Below are positions 44,625 to 57,400 of a stretch of 64,000 nucleotides of DNA, piece after piece. The position numbers were made by a program, and so were the translations under genes. Below the pieces are notes generated by a model. It worked only from the letters and a program-made list of their open reading frames with translations, was not told the origin of the DNA and ran no database searches. Source of the stretch: Elmis aenea. Taxonomy: Eukaryota > Arthropoda > Insecta > Coleoptera > Elmidae. The DNA lies in the NCBI GenBank assembly GCA_947652605.1, contig OX393577.1, positions 33,173,466 to 33,237,465 on the forward strand, written 5' to 3'. Each line of letters starts with the position of its first letter. Within the stretch, counting starts at the first letter, position 1.

Positions 44625-45618
44625 TAATATGATGACATAACTTCAGAGTAACACCAGCGCTCTCACAAAACTGCGACTCGAGTGTGAACTAGGAGGAAAG
44701 GAGTGGGAAGGAAGAATCACGCTATAAGATTTTCAAATATTAAGCGATAACGCTGAAAAAATTACATTTTATTCGTCGCCGTTCTCATACATTTTAAAAG
44801 TATTCTATAACAAAACATTGTGTATCAGCTTCGGTGGCGTAGGCAGGATGCTTTCATGGGGGGGGTTCATAAACACAAAAAGAGCTGAGGGCCTATTTTT
44901 TTAGGTCACCACTCTCTTTTTAAGTTTTTTTGCAGCAGGATGTTTGATGGTTTCATCATGGGGGGGTTAATAAACAGTAAAAAGAGCCAAAGACCTTTTT
45001 TTTAAGCACAAAATTTACAATTCTCCGGCTCTAGAACGACTTATTGCGAACCTATGGGAGGGGGGGGTTCTGACCCCCCTGCCTACAACACTGATCAGCT
45101 TGAATCCAGGCCCCGGGAATTAGTTCCGTCTCCCCGCCCTGTGATAGGCCCTGCTCATACCTCCAATACATTTATTTGATCATGTTTTTGAATGAGTCAA
45201 ATAATATACAAAAAAATAATTAGAAAAATTATAAACAATTGTCTACTATAAAAAAAACAACATTGTCCATTACTATTTGATTAAAATTTAAAAATAAGAT
45301 ATCAAAGAAAAAAAAAACTTTTGATTATGTATATTAATTAACAACTGAACAATACACATTTATCTGTTTCTTGTTTGAATAATTACAGCTGTAAAAACAT
45401 AATGAAATTTTATAAATAACAAGGATTCTTCATGGTAATTAATTATTTTAGTTTTCTTCTTGTCGTATTTCTTTATAATTATCAGAAAGGTCATTGCACC
45501 TGTTTTTAAAACTGGATAATATATTTTCAACATTAGAATCAGGTGGCAGTTGTAGTTTAATGTATCACACTATGAGGAGTCATTTGAGAATTATATTTTG
45601 ACTTTAAAGTTAGGTTTA

Positions 45619-45741
45619 GGGTCAACTCACACCGGCACAGTGGCGATCACGATAATTAATAACCTGGTTACGTAAGTAAGCAACATGGTTACCAATTATC
45701 GTGATCGCGGCCGTGAGCGAGATCGCGCCAGTGTGTGGACC
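45619..45741. mobile_element. Short PIF/Harbinger-like MITE, 123 bp, TTA duplication
   Basis: TTA at 45616-45618 and 45742-45744. GGGTCAACTCACACCGGC at the left, GCCAGTGTGTGGACC at the right, and an inner GATCACGATAATTA / TAATTATCGTGATC palindrome arm. Ends only 130 bases from the POLR1F stop. Confidence 0.8.
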
Positions 45742-45840
45742 TTAAACCTAGGTATTGAATTTCAAAATCATATTAGAATCATTGTCCCATGATTTTTGAA
45801 CATTTTTCTTATTCGAAATCATTTCTGCGGGTGGATCAGC

Positions 45841-45846
45841 TTTATT
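45841..45846 (-). terminator. Poly(A) signal for POLR1F
   Basis: TTTATT on the plus strand (AATAAA on the minus), 27 bases past the TAG stop. Confidence 0.55.
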
Positions 45847-45872
45847 TTTGAATATTTGTCTGTTTGTTGTGA

Positions 45873-47012
45873 CTAGTCCTGTAATTTCTTGTTTTTGCTT
45901 TTACTTTTATTGCTCTTGTTGAAACTTTTAGTCATGGTGTTATCATCCTCAAAAGACATTAGTTCACCAGTAAATGAATTCTGAGTTTCTTCAAGTTTTT
46001 GTCTTTTCTTTTTTTTCTTCAAAGTGATATCATGGTTTGATGATACATCACTTACAGATTTATCTTCTAAATTAGAATAGGTAGTAGTTTCCATTGCTTC
46101 TGCATCTTGTTCGGTAGATTTATGTTTTGATGCTTTTTTTTTATGTTGCTTTTTGCTTGTATTAGTTTCATCCATTGTATCGGTCACTTCAATATATTTT
46201 TTTTTGCTAATATTTTCTTCCATGTCCAGTATTTTTCTTCTTTTAGATTTTGGATTTTCTTCACCTTTATTTTTTCTTTTTTTAGTTTTCACATCATAAC
46301 CTTCACAGTTCTTTGTTAGATTTTTTTCACTATTTTCTTCACTTGTGCTGAATCCACTATCTTGTTCTGATGATATGGAACTGGAAAAACATTATCATGA
46401 AGGAATAGTTACATTTTAATCAATTATTACTAACATTAATGATCCTCTGATATATGGCAATCTTGAATCAAATGATGTAAGAGTTATCTGTAGAAGAACT
46501 TCTTGACCAATCGTTACGTTTGTTCCTAACCAATCGTCATCATCTTCTGGTTTGGGTATAGAAACGTTAAATGCTTTGTGTACTAAGCAACCAACATGGT
46601 CTTTACTAATTTTATTCACGACACCCAATAATATTTGCTTTACTTCTGGTTTAAATACAAAAAACTCTGCTTCAATGTCGATATGGATGTAACAGTCGTC
46701 ACCATTAATTACGCCTGCACCGTTGAGTAATTTAACATTCTGATACCCCAATAAAATACCACCTAAGCTGTATTCAGAAAAAGTTAACACTTTTAAAATA
46801 TAATATTCAAACAACACTTACTTTTTATTATATTTTGCAATTCCTGTATTTAATATTTCTTTAACCGAAGCACTGCTATCATTTAATTGAAATGGGTGAA
46901 TTGCTAAATGGTGTTTTGTCTTACATACTTCGACACCAGAATTGTCATTTTGAGTTAATTGTTGAAGGTAATTTTTGTCAAACTGGACTGAGGTTTTATT
47001 ATAGTTAGCCAT
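45873..47012 (-). CDS. POLR1F: RNA polymerase I subunit RPA43 (POLR1F / TWIST-neighbour protein)
   Basis: Stalk subunit of RNA polymerase I, which recruits the initiation factor RRN3/TIF-IA for rRNA transcription in the nucleolus. Three exons: 46822-47012, 46435-46767 and 45873-46380, joined in phase (191+333+508 = 1032 bases, 343 residues). The N-terminus carries the RPB7-like stalk portion (HLAIHPFQLNDSS, then YQNVKLL). The middle is the OB-fold region with the family signature IEAEFFVFKPEVKQILLGVV, then GCLVHKAFNVSIPKP, as in vertebrate TWISTNB. The C-terminal third is lysine/glutamate-rich and low complexity (KKKKKRQKLEE), typical of RPA43 tails and nucleolar targeting. The first intron is 54 bases and the second also 54. 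The ATG at 47012-47010 is the first in the exon. The gene converges with cycle and lies upstream of Trh on the same strand. Confidence 0.92.
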
Positions 47013-47504
47013 TTTAGGACACTTAAGTACGATAAATAAACGTTTTCATTTTTTAACAGAATGAGGTTAACTGAACAGGCGATTACCACGGATTAACATT
47101 TAAGTGTTCTGCGCAGTGTTCTGTTACATTCGTTACATTTAGCAACACATTTATCTGCGGTACTGCCAACTGCCATGCTCACAGAACTTTAATAAATACC
47201 AATTTACACGGTCAAACAAATTGATACATTTATTAACCTTGAATTCAATTGTTAACGTTTAACAAATAATAAGAATTCTACATAAATAATCCAAACATCT
47301 AGAATATGATATAAGATATACATCAAGTTTTGTGGCCACTTCCTCTTATTCACGGTTTACCACACAGATCGGAAAACCCATTATATGATGTATGTATGTA
47401 TTAATGACTATATTGCTAATAGGTACTGTATGTACTAGCAATTTCGTGTAACACACGGAATTGCACAGATATAAATTCTCTCTTTTTAATGTGGCGATTG
47501 GACT

Positions 47505-47533
47505 GTATCCACAGAACAATGTTCTGTGGATAC
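47505..47533. repeat. Near-perfect 29-bp palindrome
   Basis: GTATCCACAGAACA, one base, TGTTCTGTGGATAC: 14-base arms with a single-base centre. No TSD or element structure around it. Confidence 0.8.
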
Positions 47534-48392
47534 CCAATCTGGAACATCAGTAATTTTCAAGCTGGTTTTGTTAATAACCACAGAACACTGTTAATAACTC
47601 TAGTGCACTCTAGTGTTACTAAATTTGCTGATTTCTGCCAACTGTCTATTTACAACTTAGAAAGATAAAAATATTTTTTCATCTTACTCCGTCGACCAAT
47701 AGGTCGCAGTACTGGAACCCGAAAGGGGACCACCTCCGCGCAAATAATAATAATAAATACTCCGTCGACTTTGGTCACAACCACAACTCATGTGTAGGAA
47801 ACGCGCAATATAGGTATTAAGGTATTTATAGGTACATAATATGTAAAATACGAACATTCTGTTTCAGCAAGGTTCGCTAAAAATTGATACAGTATGGGTT
47901 AATTCTACTAAACCAGTGGTTTTTAACTAGGGGTGCGACGGGTGCGTGCCGGAGTTCTGCTCCTACTTTTTATTTTACGTTTAGATATTGTTACAAAATT
48001 AATTTTCTTACTGGGGGTGCGCTGAAGCCTAACGAAAACCTAAAAATGACGTTGATAAAACTGTTTTATCAACTCCTCAATTAATACAAATAAGATTAAA
48101 GCAGATTTATAAAAACAAGTACTCATAAGCCGTTTTGCATGTAAAAAAAATAGTACACTTGTACACTCTTGTAAAATTGCAACAGTCTGCAAATTAATCA
48201 TTTTGAATTTTTGGACACCAAAATAGTGGAACATAGTAGATTTATAATACCTTAACAGTTAACACTGATTTGTTACAAATCGATTAAGGACAATGTCAGA
48301 TATGATTCGAAGAATATTTATTTTTGCAATTTGATATTTACATACATATATGTATATATTAATTTATAGGTATATTACGACGGTATGATTAT

Positions 48393-48398
48393 TTTATT
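48393..48398 (-). terminator. Poly(A) signal candidate for Trh
   Basis: AATAAA on the minus strand 18 bases past the TAA stop; unusually close, so a later signal near 48310-48320 may be used instead. Confidence 0.4.
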
Positions 48399-48415
48399 TA
48401 ACATCTTTTAAGTCC

Positions 48416-51400
48416 TTAATTTGGTGATGTCGAACCCTGTGCTTGATTTCCATTTGTAACATTAGAATCAATGCCAGTTTGAAGAAGATTAGCAATTCCT
48501 GCGATATCCAAGGTTGAATCCTTAGCACTAATTTTCTTTAACGCACTGTTCACAATGCACAAGTCTCCTCTTAATTCGGTTACCAGAGCGGTAATTTTTT
48601 GTGCATTGCTTAATACTTCCACACTTTGCGTGTAAGGGTTGTAACGTATTCCAAACGGTCTTTGAATTTGCTCAGCGTACTTCCTGAAATTAGCATACAT
48701 ATACAGGGTGAGTCATTAGTGCGGGATCGGTCGATTGTGGCTAAACGGTTTGAGATAGAAAGTTGATTCAAACTCAAACGGTATTTCATACAGTTTTTTC
48801 TTCCGAACACGATAAAAATATTTTCAATATACAGGGTGAGTCACATCTCTGGAACTAATAGCAACTTTTATATTTCAAATACAACACCCCTTTTTTGATT
48901 TAATATTTTTGACCGCCTTTATTTTAGCGTTGCATCAATATAAAATATTACAGGTTTTTATGCGGCGTTGTCACAAAAAAAAGGAATAATTTTTTTAAAA
49001 GATTTAAAGTCTTTATTCAAAAAATTCTCCTGAGGTTATTTTTCGATGTATATACATAGTTATAATTTGGTAAGGACATGCAGAAAACATTGCTCTAATC
49101 GCTTGATATGAAAAAGTTTGAATCACACATACAGGTACAGGGTGTTCATAAATAGATGACAACTCCCATGATTTTCAAAAGCTCGAACAAATTTTTTTCA
49201 AAAGCAAGCCCCTGTACACTGTACAGTAACTTAAGATATTTTATGCCGAAAACTAATATTTTTTAAGTTATTGCGTTATCCAAATGCAATTCCGACAAGA
49301 GCTAAATACAGTACAGTGTGTACAAAAAGTAACGTACCGGTCAATATCTCGTCTTGTGATAACTTAACAAAAAAAAAATTAAGTAAAAGTTGTTTGTGGT
49401 CATTTTTACATAAATTTTAATTATTTTTAAATGTACACAGTATTTTGTTTTTGGGCACCGATACGTTACTTTTTTTTCTTAAGTGGAACATCCTGTATAT
49501 TTTGTATTTTTAGGTGCAAAATTAAATTCTCTTTTAGAAATGTTATATAGGTCTTTGTACCTAAAATCAATCGTTTTAGAGTTATTTAAGTTTTTACGAA
49601 AATATTGACAGGAACAGGACTCTAGAAAAATGTTAATTTTCAAGTATAATTAAATAATCGATAAAATAATGTAAAAATATATAGGGTGTTCCATTAAAAA
49701 AATTGATTATTCGAAACATTTGTTTGTAAAGTTATCACAAGACGAGATAATGACTCGTTACGTTACTATTTGTGCACACTGTATAAAAGACACATTGTAG
49801 ATACAAAAGTAATAAAAATTTTGGATGTAAGTACATAAATAATTTGAAAAAATCTATTGATAAAATGGTCAGACTGTCGTGAACTAGTAGGTACAAATAT
49901 TACTTTAAAATGTCAAATATTAGCAACGTTTTCCTAAAACGTTGATAGTTACTTGCTTTTGTTTTAAAATTTATTCGATTGTTCAAATGAACTACTTTTG
50001 TTGTTTCAATTTAATGTTGTACATGTATTGTAAATTGTAACGTGTAACAGAGGGAAGAGATACACACCAAATTATCTGTAGTTAAGTGTTTAGAAAAAAA
50101 AACCTGTGTTTAAACTTTTGGACTGGAAAAATATATGTATATATTAAAAATATAAATTACCATTTCAACTAGAATCACGCGTGACTCTCACTAACAAGAC
50201 CATAATTTCATAATTATTACATCATCGAATTGTTTAATTTATTTCGATTTGAGCAAATTTACTTTTTCAAAAATATTTTGTATCAGTTTAATAAAATCAT
50301 TCATATTCACCTCATCTTTTCTTTAGCCTCCTCGAAAGAATCAGTGTACCAATAAGCATCTTGGAATGAAGTAATGTTGCACTCCTGATTGCATGTTACA
50401 TCAGGATCAAAACGTTTAATTTTGTCGGGTGTATTTATAGCGTGACGTAATTCAGCTACAGAACTTAATAGACCAGCCCCATAAACTCTTAGTTCACCGT
50501 TTTGTTTACATAGACCGAATTCGACAGTAAAAAAATACAACTAAAAAGATAATAATCTATGAAGTATGCACACTTCTCGGAACATTTATATGTAACTTAC
50601 CGTGGCTAATTTTCCAACATCTTCATCAGAAGCACCAAGAGATGCTAAGCCTAATTCCTGTGAAAACTGAGCAAAACTAGGATTTGCTAATAATGGCATA
50701 TGTCCAAGCAATTCATGACAGCAGTCCCTAAAAAATTATACTTTTGGACTGAATTATGCTTTTATAACATCGTATATTCATCTTCGTCAATATTTTTACT
50801 AGTAAACTTTGGACGTTATGAAATATTCGATTACAAAATTCTTTAAAATGGCTGTACTCACGGTTCTGGCGTATAATATGGATCTGATGCGTGTCGAATA
50901 TACTGAGTACAATGGAAAACTCGAAAAGCAAGACCTGATAAAAAATCTCGTGGACTTAAATATCCAGCAACAGGTCTAAGTTGAAATCCTGTTTTTCTTT
51001 TTAGGAAAATATTTATATCCTGCAGTTGCGGTATATTATCTTCTCGATATCCACAGTATTTTACTAGTTGAGGCCAATTTTCCAAATATTCCTTACAAGC
51101 GTGTTTTATGTAAAGTTTATGCAGTTCACAGAAAATAGTTCCCCTGATAATTAATAGTTTTAATCAACAAACTTTAAAACGTATGCATTAAAAATAATAC
51201 ATTTACAGCGATCAAATAATATCAAATTAGTTGCCAAAATTAAATTTAGCAGCTCGTTTAATGATGAAAATTAGATGATAACACAGTTTTACATTCTGTA
51301 TGTTACACTTTGTTAGTGCGTCAAAAGGTAAAATGTTAGAATATGTCTGAAGTGGCAATTAAAAGTGCAGTAGTGTTTGTCACAATAATTAAGAGCAGAA

Positions 51401-54400
51401 TAGAATCAAATAAAACCAAAAATGTAAATTTTTGAGTTGAAATAAAAAAAAATCAGCCATGGAAACTATTTTAATTTTCTGATCTAGTTTACTAAGGGCA
51501 TTATATATATACAGGGTGTCCCAGCCAAGACGAATTATTCGATAGCTCTGTTATTAGTAATAATATTAAAAAAAGTTAAATATAAAAGTTGTTTGTTATC
51601 ATTTACTACATAACCTAAAATTATTTTCGACTATACAGCTAGGGTTACCATATCCTGGTGACTTGAAAAGAGGACACCATAGATAGGTGATTAAAAAAGG
51701 GGGTGTGAATTCCATTCCGCAACTAACACCAAAATACTTCTTTTTTAAGCTTTCTTATACTTCTCTGAAGACTGTATTTTTTTAATCAAAGTTTTGTTGC
51801 TTGTTAAATTCACACAAAAAATTCTGACAAGACATGTCCTTAAAATTAAATTGTACAAAAAAAAAGACCACTAACAGAGTCCATAGTTAACCTATTTCTC
51901 TCCTTTGTCCATTGAGCCTGCATCAGGGAAAAAAGTCGCTCTACATTTCCATTATGAGGGAAGATAGCAAAGAAAAATTGAGCATTTTTTAGCAATTCTG
52001 AATGACATTCAATACTTTTAGAGTTTACACTTTCGTTTTGGCATGATTAATTCAAAACAGAACGATATTTAATTAGTATGCATTAAATAATAAAAGTAAA
52101 AGGTAACAAATTTCTGCACCACGCACGCAACCTGTCAATTCTCTCGCGGTAGACTTCTTTCTATAACCACTGTTTCTGAATGTATGTCTGAACGTAGCCC
52201 AGCTGCAATTTTAGTAAGCAAATTTCAAATAAATGAGCGGGAAGTAAAAAACCCGGACATTTTTACATATTTTTAAAACCCGGCCGGACACAAATTTAAG
52301 GTCTTAAAAAGAGGACATGTCCGGGGAAAAGAGGACGTATGGTAACCCTACTATACACAGTGTTTTGTTTTTGCGCTCTGATACCAAACATTGTTTTTTT
52401 ATATAGAACACCCTGTATATTTTGCAATTTTTGGATGTAAAATTAAATTCTCTTTCAAAAATATTATAGGTTATGTATGTCTAAAATGAACCGTTTTTGA
52501 GTTATTATCGTTTTTTTGAAAATTTTGACAGATGCAGACCTTTATAAAAATATTTATATTTATTAACATAACAACACCAGAGCAATTTACTCTGGTAATT
52601 TATTAGACAATAGTGCCATAGTGATTGTTGACTAGTTACATTTTTAAAATAATATACAGGGTGTTCGTTATACACGGTCCATTTCGCTAAACTTTAAACG
52701 CATGTAAGTCATTTTTTTAAAAATGGAACACCCTATATATTTTTACATTTTCTTGTGGAAAATTTAATTATCTTTCAAAGTTGTAAAGCATGTTTTATGT
52801 CTAAATATAATATTTTTGAAGTTATTTAGTTTTTTATGATTATTTGCGAGTATTTTACCTAAAATATCGGTAGTAGCCTTTGAAAATTCAAAACAATTTG
52901 TATGAACTGTCAACCAGAACAGTTAATAGGCAAAATTTCCACTATTATGCCACTAAAAATCCGTATTTTTTAAGAATTGTAGATACACCGCATAAATGGC
53001 AGCAAATAACACCAGCATGCTGTGTATCTACAATTTTATGGGCTACAACTTTAGTCTAGTGAAATTTTTTGAAAATCAAACCGATTTTCCGGAAAAGCTG
53101 AAAATAAGGAATAGAGTGCAAAAACAAAATTTCCTACAAATGTTTTGTATTTAAAAATGCTTTTAAAGAGAGTGCGATTACGTGATTGAAAATGATGGAA
53201 GTCATTTTGAACACTTATTGAAGTAATTTTGTGGTTACATGTTAATTTTATTGCGTCCAGATGGATTTGACCAAAGTTGTAGCGAATAAAATTTGGTATC
53301 CGGAATGGGCCGTCGGTTTTTTTGTACAACCTTTCGTTTTAAAGATACAGCGGTTGCAAAGTCTAAGAAACAATTAAATTTTGTAAATTTTTTACATTTT
53401 TTTGTACAAACTGCTTTATAACTCTCAAACCATTGCCTGTAGACAAAAAATAAATCAAACTAATTTTGTAGAGAATTTCATGCTCTATTAAAAAGCTCTA
53501 AGGTATTTTACGATAAAATTGATATTTTTGGCTACAGAGTCTTATAAATGCAGAAGTGTAAAAAAATCAAGTTAGTGTTGATATCAGCTTAGCATTTGAT
53601 TTAAGGAAAAAATTTTACTTGAAATTTTTTCTTAGAAAAAGGTCCTCTATCACCACTTAAAATATTCGCGGTGATAACGGGGACACCCTGTATATCGATA
53701 TAATTTCGATATCGATATTCGATATCGAAATTTGGATATCGCCCACCCCTACTGATCAGCTAGCTGCACGACGCGATCTTACCTAGGGCCGGCATTAAAG
53801 AGTACAAAAACGTCACTTTTTATTTGTAAACAAACTAAACTGATTTTAATAATCGACTGTGTAATCAAGTAAATTATCTTATTAAATATTATCTACCCAT
53901 AAATCACATTATTAAACTATTAGCGAAATAAATTGGGTATTATACAGCGTGATTCAGATTGACTGTCGCACCCCTATAACTTTGTCATTTTAAGAGGAAA
54001 CCCCCATACACCTTACATTTTTGTAAATCGTGGAAAATTCTCTATCGAATGACGTTCAAATGTTTTTCCTCCGATGATATATGTCATGTGATAGTCAACT
54101 TTTTGTTTTTGAAATTTCATGGTATACTTTTTTTATTGATTCTGATAGAGAATAAAATTCTAAATTCTATAGTGCATCAAAAAAATAAGCACACATTTAA
54201 AATTTATTTATTATTTTTCACAAAATCGTTGTATTTGACGAAACAAAACACGATTGTTGTAGCAATTGACAACTTACAACGTGTCTGTGTTTTATTATTA
54301 TTCGATAAAAAACCATTTTTTGTGAAAATTTCACTGAAATGGACCTTCTGTCAATTTGTTTCTGTTAGTGTGTACAGGGTGGTTCAAATTCGATGGGATT

Positions 54401-57400
54401 ACAAGGGTCCCTCGCTCTCGCTTAATATTCAAGATAGAGAAACGGTTAATTACCAAAAATTTGCAGTTTCTTGGGACAAACTCAGAACAAAAATATTCGA
54501 TCATTTCCGGTTTTTGAGTTATTGAAAAAAAAGAGTGATGTTTTGTCATGTTTATAATGTGCTATATATCCGTTATTGTTGTAAATATCGAAAAAATTAT
54601 TGAAGATTAGTTTTAGATATTCTTATGGAAAATTCGATTAAACTAAAAAAAAAAAAAAATACGCTCGCCGTGAAAAAGTTATGACGAAAATTTACCTTTT
54701 TTAATAGAAGCTATAGATGGCTATGACCTATTTTGGTTCCTCATTTTTTTCTCATTCCAAATATATAAGGGTTAATGTAGTTATTTTTAATAATACGCAA
54801 ATTACGGGTTTTTTAGTATTAAAAAAAAAAATTATAGTAGACTGTGAAAACTAAAACAAAACAAGGTGTAAAACCTTTTAAAACTCATGTGGTACAAGTT
54901 ACCAAGGTTTTTAAATTTGTTGTTGATATAAACATTATAAATATTTGAACATAAGATAACAACAATATAGTCAGAATCAGCAGTTATGTAGTTGACTATC
55001 GCCAGTCAGTCTGACATATTTCATCGTAGAAAAAAACATTTGAACGTCATTCGATAGAGAATTTTCCACGATTTACAAATATATAAGGTTTATGGAGGTT
55101 TCCTTTTAAAATGACAAAGTTATAGGGGTGCGAGCAGTGGCGTGCAGTCCATGAATGCGTTGGATGCGGCGCATCCCGTAAAATTTTGAAATATTTCATA
55201 CATTAATTTAATATATAATTTGTTTTTCTAAAATTAATTTGTAGAGAGTAATTATTGAACTATTACGTCCATTAAAAGTTACATTTTAAAGTTAAGAGGA
55301 AAAAGATCTTATAATATATCCCATTTGTCTGACTGCCTCATATAAGGCCGTGAATGCGGTGTAGCGCTCAGCATCTAGGGCTGGACTCATAGCATAGAGA
55401 TATAGAAGTTAACGCATGCGTATTAAGTATCAGTTGATGGAGCTATATACTAGCTGTAGATGCTGGTTTGAAAACAGCATCTACAGCTAAAAACGCATTC
55501 ACCGATCACCGGTAATGCGGTAGTATTGTGTTCGCGCTTAGCGTTTACTGTTGGATACGATTTCATTAAACATGAATGCAATATGCAACTGCATAGTGGA
55601 GAGTTTGTTAAAACCGTCATACCTCTAAAATTTTTTAGTCAGTCTAAAATAAAAGTTTTTTTATGTTAATAAGTTGCAGAGCTCGAATATCTTAATTTAA
55701 TTTTTTTATTTCTCAAATTATCAGTTACAATTTTCTTTAGCTTCGTTAAAAATACGAGATTTTCTCTCGAAGGTATGTACATCACGAATTATAACAGACT
55801 AGTAAGAAGTTGATTTTTTTTTTTTATTAAAACTTTTTTGGATTATTACAAGTTATTAGTAGTGCTAGTTAATAATAATACGTTGTCATGCTATTTTACG
55901 GGATTTAAGCATGTATATATATATATATATATGGGTGATGAAGATTTAAATAGATTTTTAAGGATTTTTTAAAAAATATATATTTGACAGCATCCCTTAC
56001 ATTAAAACCCACCGCACGCCACTGGGTGCGAGAGTCCAACTGAAACACTCTGTATAAGTGTACCTATAATTTAAATTGCTTATTAACATTAAGTTTACTT
56101 TGTTTATATTTACCAAGTTTTTATTTCTTCAACTGTATATTTTACTTTCGGAATGGGCTGGCCGCTAAAACAATAAATTAAATTTAAGAGCATGTTGAAA
56201 TAAAATATAACCTACTGTTTATAGTTGTTCGCAATTTGTGCAAATTGTTCCCGGCGTTTTCGATATACTGGATCTTTAAATCCTGGATGGTCAGCATCCA
56301 ATTCACTTCCATACATTAACACATTTTGGGCGCGATCAATATCAGATATTTTTCTGGGAAACCATGGCATTTCATCAAAATCTAAAAATTAGTCTCTATA
56401 TTTTACGAAACTACATTGTTAGAAGTTGTAACATATAAAAGTTTTTGAAATTTTAAAGAACTTGGTGGTTTGGGATAAATTTTTTTGTATAATCGATAAT
56501 GCTAATCGACTTTAAAATTCATGAAGAATTAGGCATGTATATGACGTTAGCAAAAATAAATCGTTAGATCAGTGTATATCATGTGTTTTATTTGAAACCA
56601 TGATGTCACTCTACGTTTATGTGCAGCAGGTTTCTAATGTCTCAGTTATCGTAACTGGTCGATCGCGATCAGTCGATCACTGCAACGATTTCGAAATTTG
56701 TTAAGTGAGTTATATCGTAAATTTTCCCAAACAAAGAAACGATGACTGCATTCTATTTTGGTTTTAGTATTCTTCAAGGTCGCCCGAAAATGGTGCTTAA
56801 AATTGTCATTATTGCGGTTGCGTTGGTCATGAAATCGTCCGAGATAACATTTAAACTCCCCAATTTACCAATACGCGCATTGTTTGCGAGTAAAACGGTG
56901 TAAAGTTTTGGACCTCCGTGTAATAATTTCGCAGAAAAACAAGAAAAACAAGATCCCTGTAAAAGCAGTTTTTTCTCGGAGTTCGAAAACGGAAGACACC
57001 TGGGATCACAAAAAAATCAATAACGTTTTTGTTTTTTATACAACATTTTTCTTTTTGGTCTCAAAATATAGCAAAAAGATGGCCTCATATGATGATTTAT
57101 AAATGTGCACTATCTTTTGTTTTTAATATCCTTTATGGTCGCCAGAAAATAATGTTTATAAATGATCATTTTTGCGGTCGCGCTGACCATGAAATCGTCC
57201 GGAATAAAATCAAAACTGCTTTAGTGTCCGATCCGCCCATTCTTTGCGAGTAAAGCGGAGCAAGTTTTTGAAAATAGATTTAAAGGTTTAGGAGAAAAAT
57301 ACGAAAAACGAGACCAAACGCGCTTTTTTCCCGAAGTTCGTTCAAAAATTCCAGAATTTGGTAAACAGCTCGCGACTAACATTCTATATACAAAGTCGAA

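Larger units (their letters stand above)
41751..45153. mobile_element. hAT-type element, 3.4 kb, containing several later insertions
   Basis: Left end CAGGGCCGTTCACAGAAAAT and right end CCTGTGATAGGCCCTG match the 140-bp MITE at 34921. Flanks TTCATACC and CTCATACC are an 8-bp duplication with one mismatch. A Harbinger element, a Helitron-like unit and a GGTGACC-ended hAT-like piece lie inside. Confidence 0.7.
47020..48410. other. POLR1F upstream / Trh downstream intergenic region
   Basis: No gene seen. A 29-base palindrome lies at 47505-47533. CAGAACA(C/A)TG motifs recur at 47109, 47511, 47521 (inverted) and 47583. The POLR1F promoter must lie within the first few hundred bases, but no core element is obvious. 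Confidence 0.5.

Noticed and set aside
50311..51143. Phenylalanine or tyrosine hydroxylase for the minus-strand hydroxylase
   Set aside because: The active-site surroundings ([27 protein letters not shown]) are of the TPH type. PAH has GLLSSRDFL and KPMYTPEP; TH has GLLSARDFL.
53694..53745. GATATCGA palindrome run as a regulatory array
   Set aside because: Only a short low-complexity self-complementary stretch at the edge of a repeat.
54049..54525. 158-residue open frame
   Set aside because: It spans an arm of the foldback element and a TACAGGGTGG repeat start within a Trh intron; no domain and low-complexity composition.
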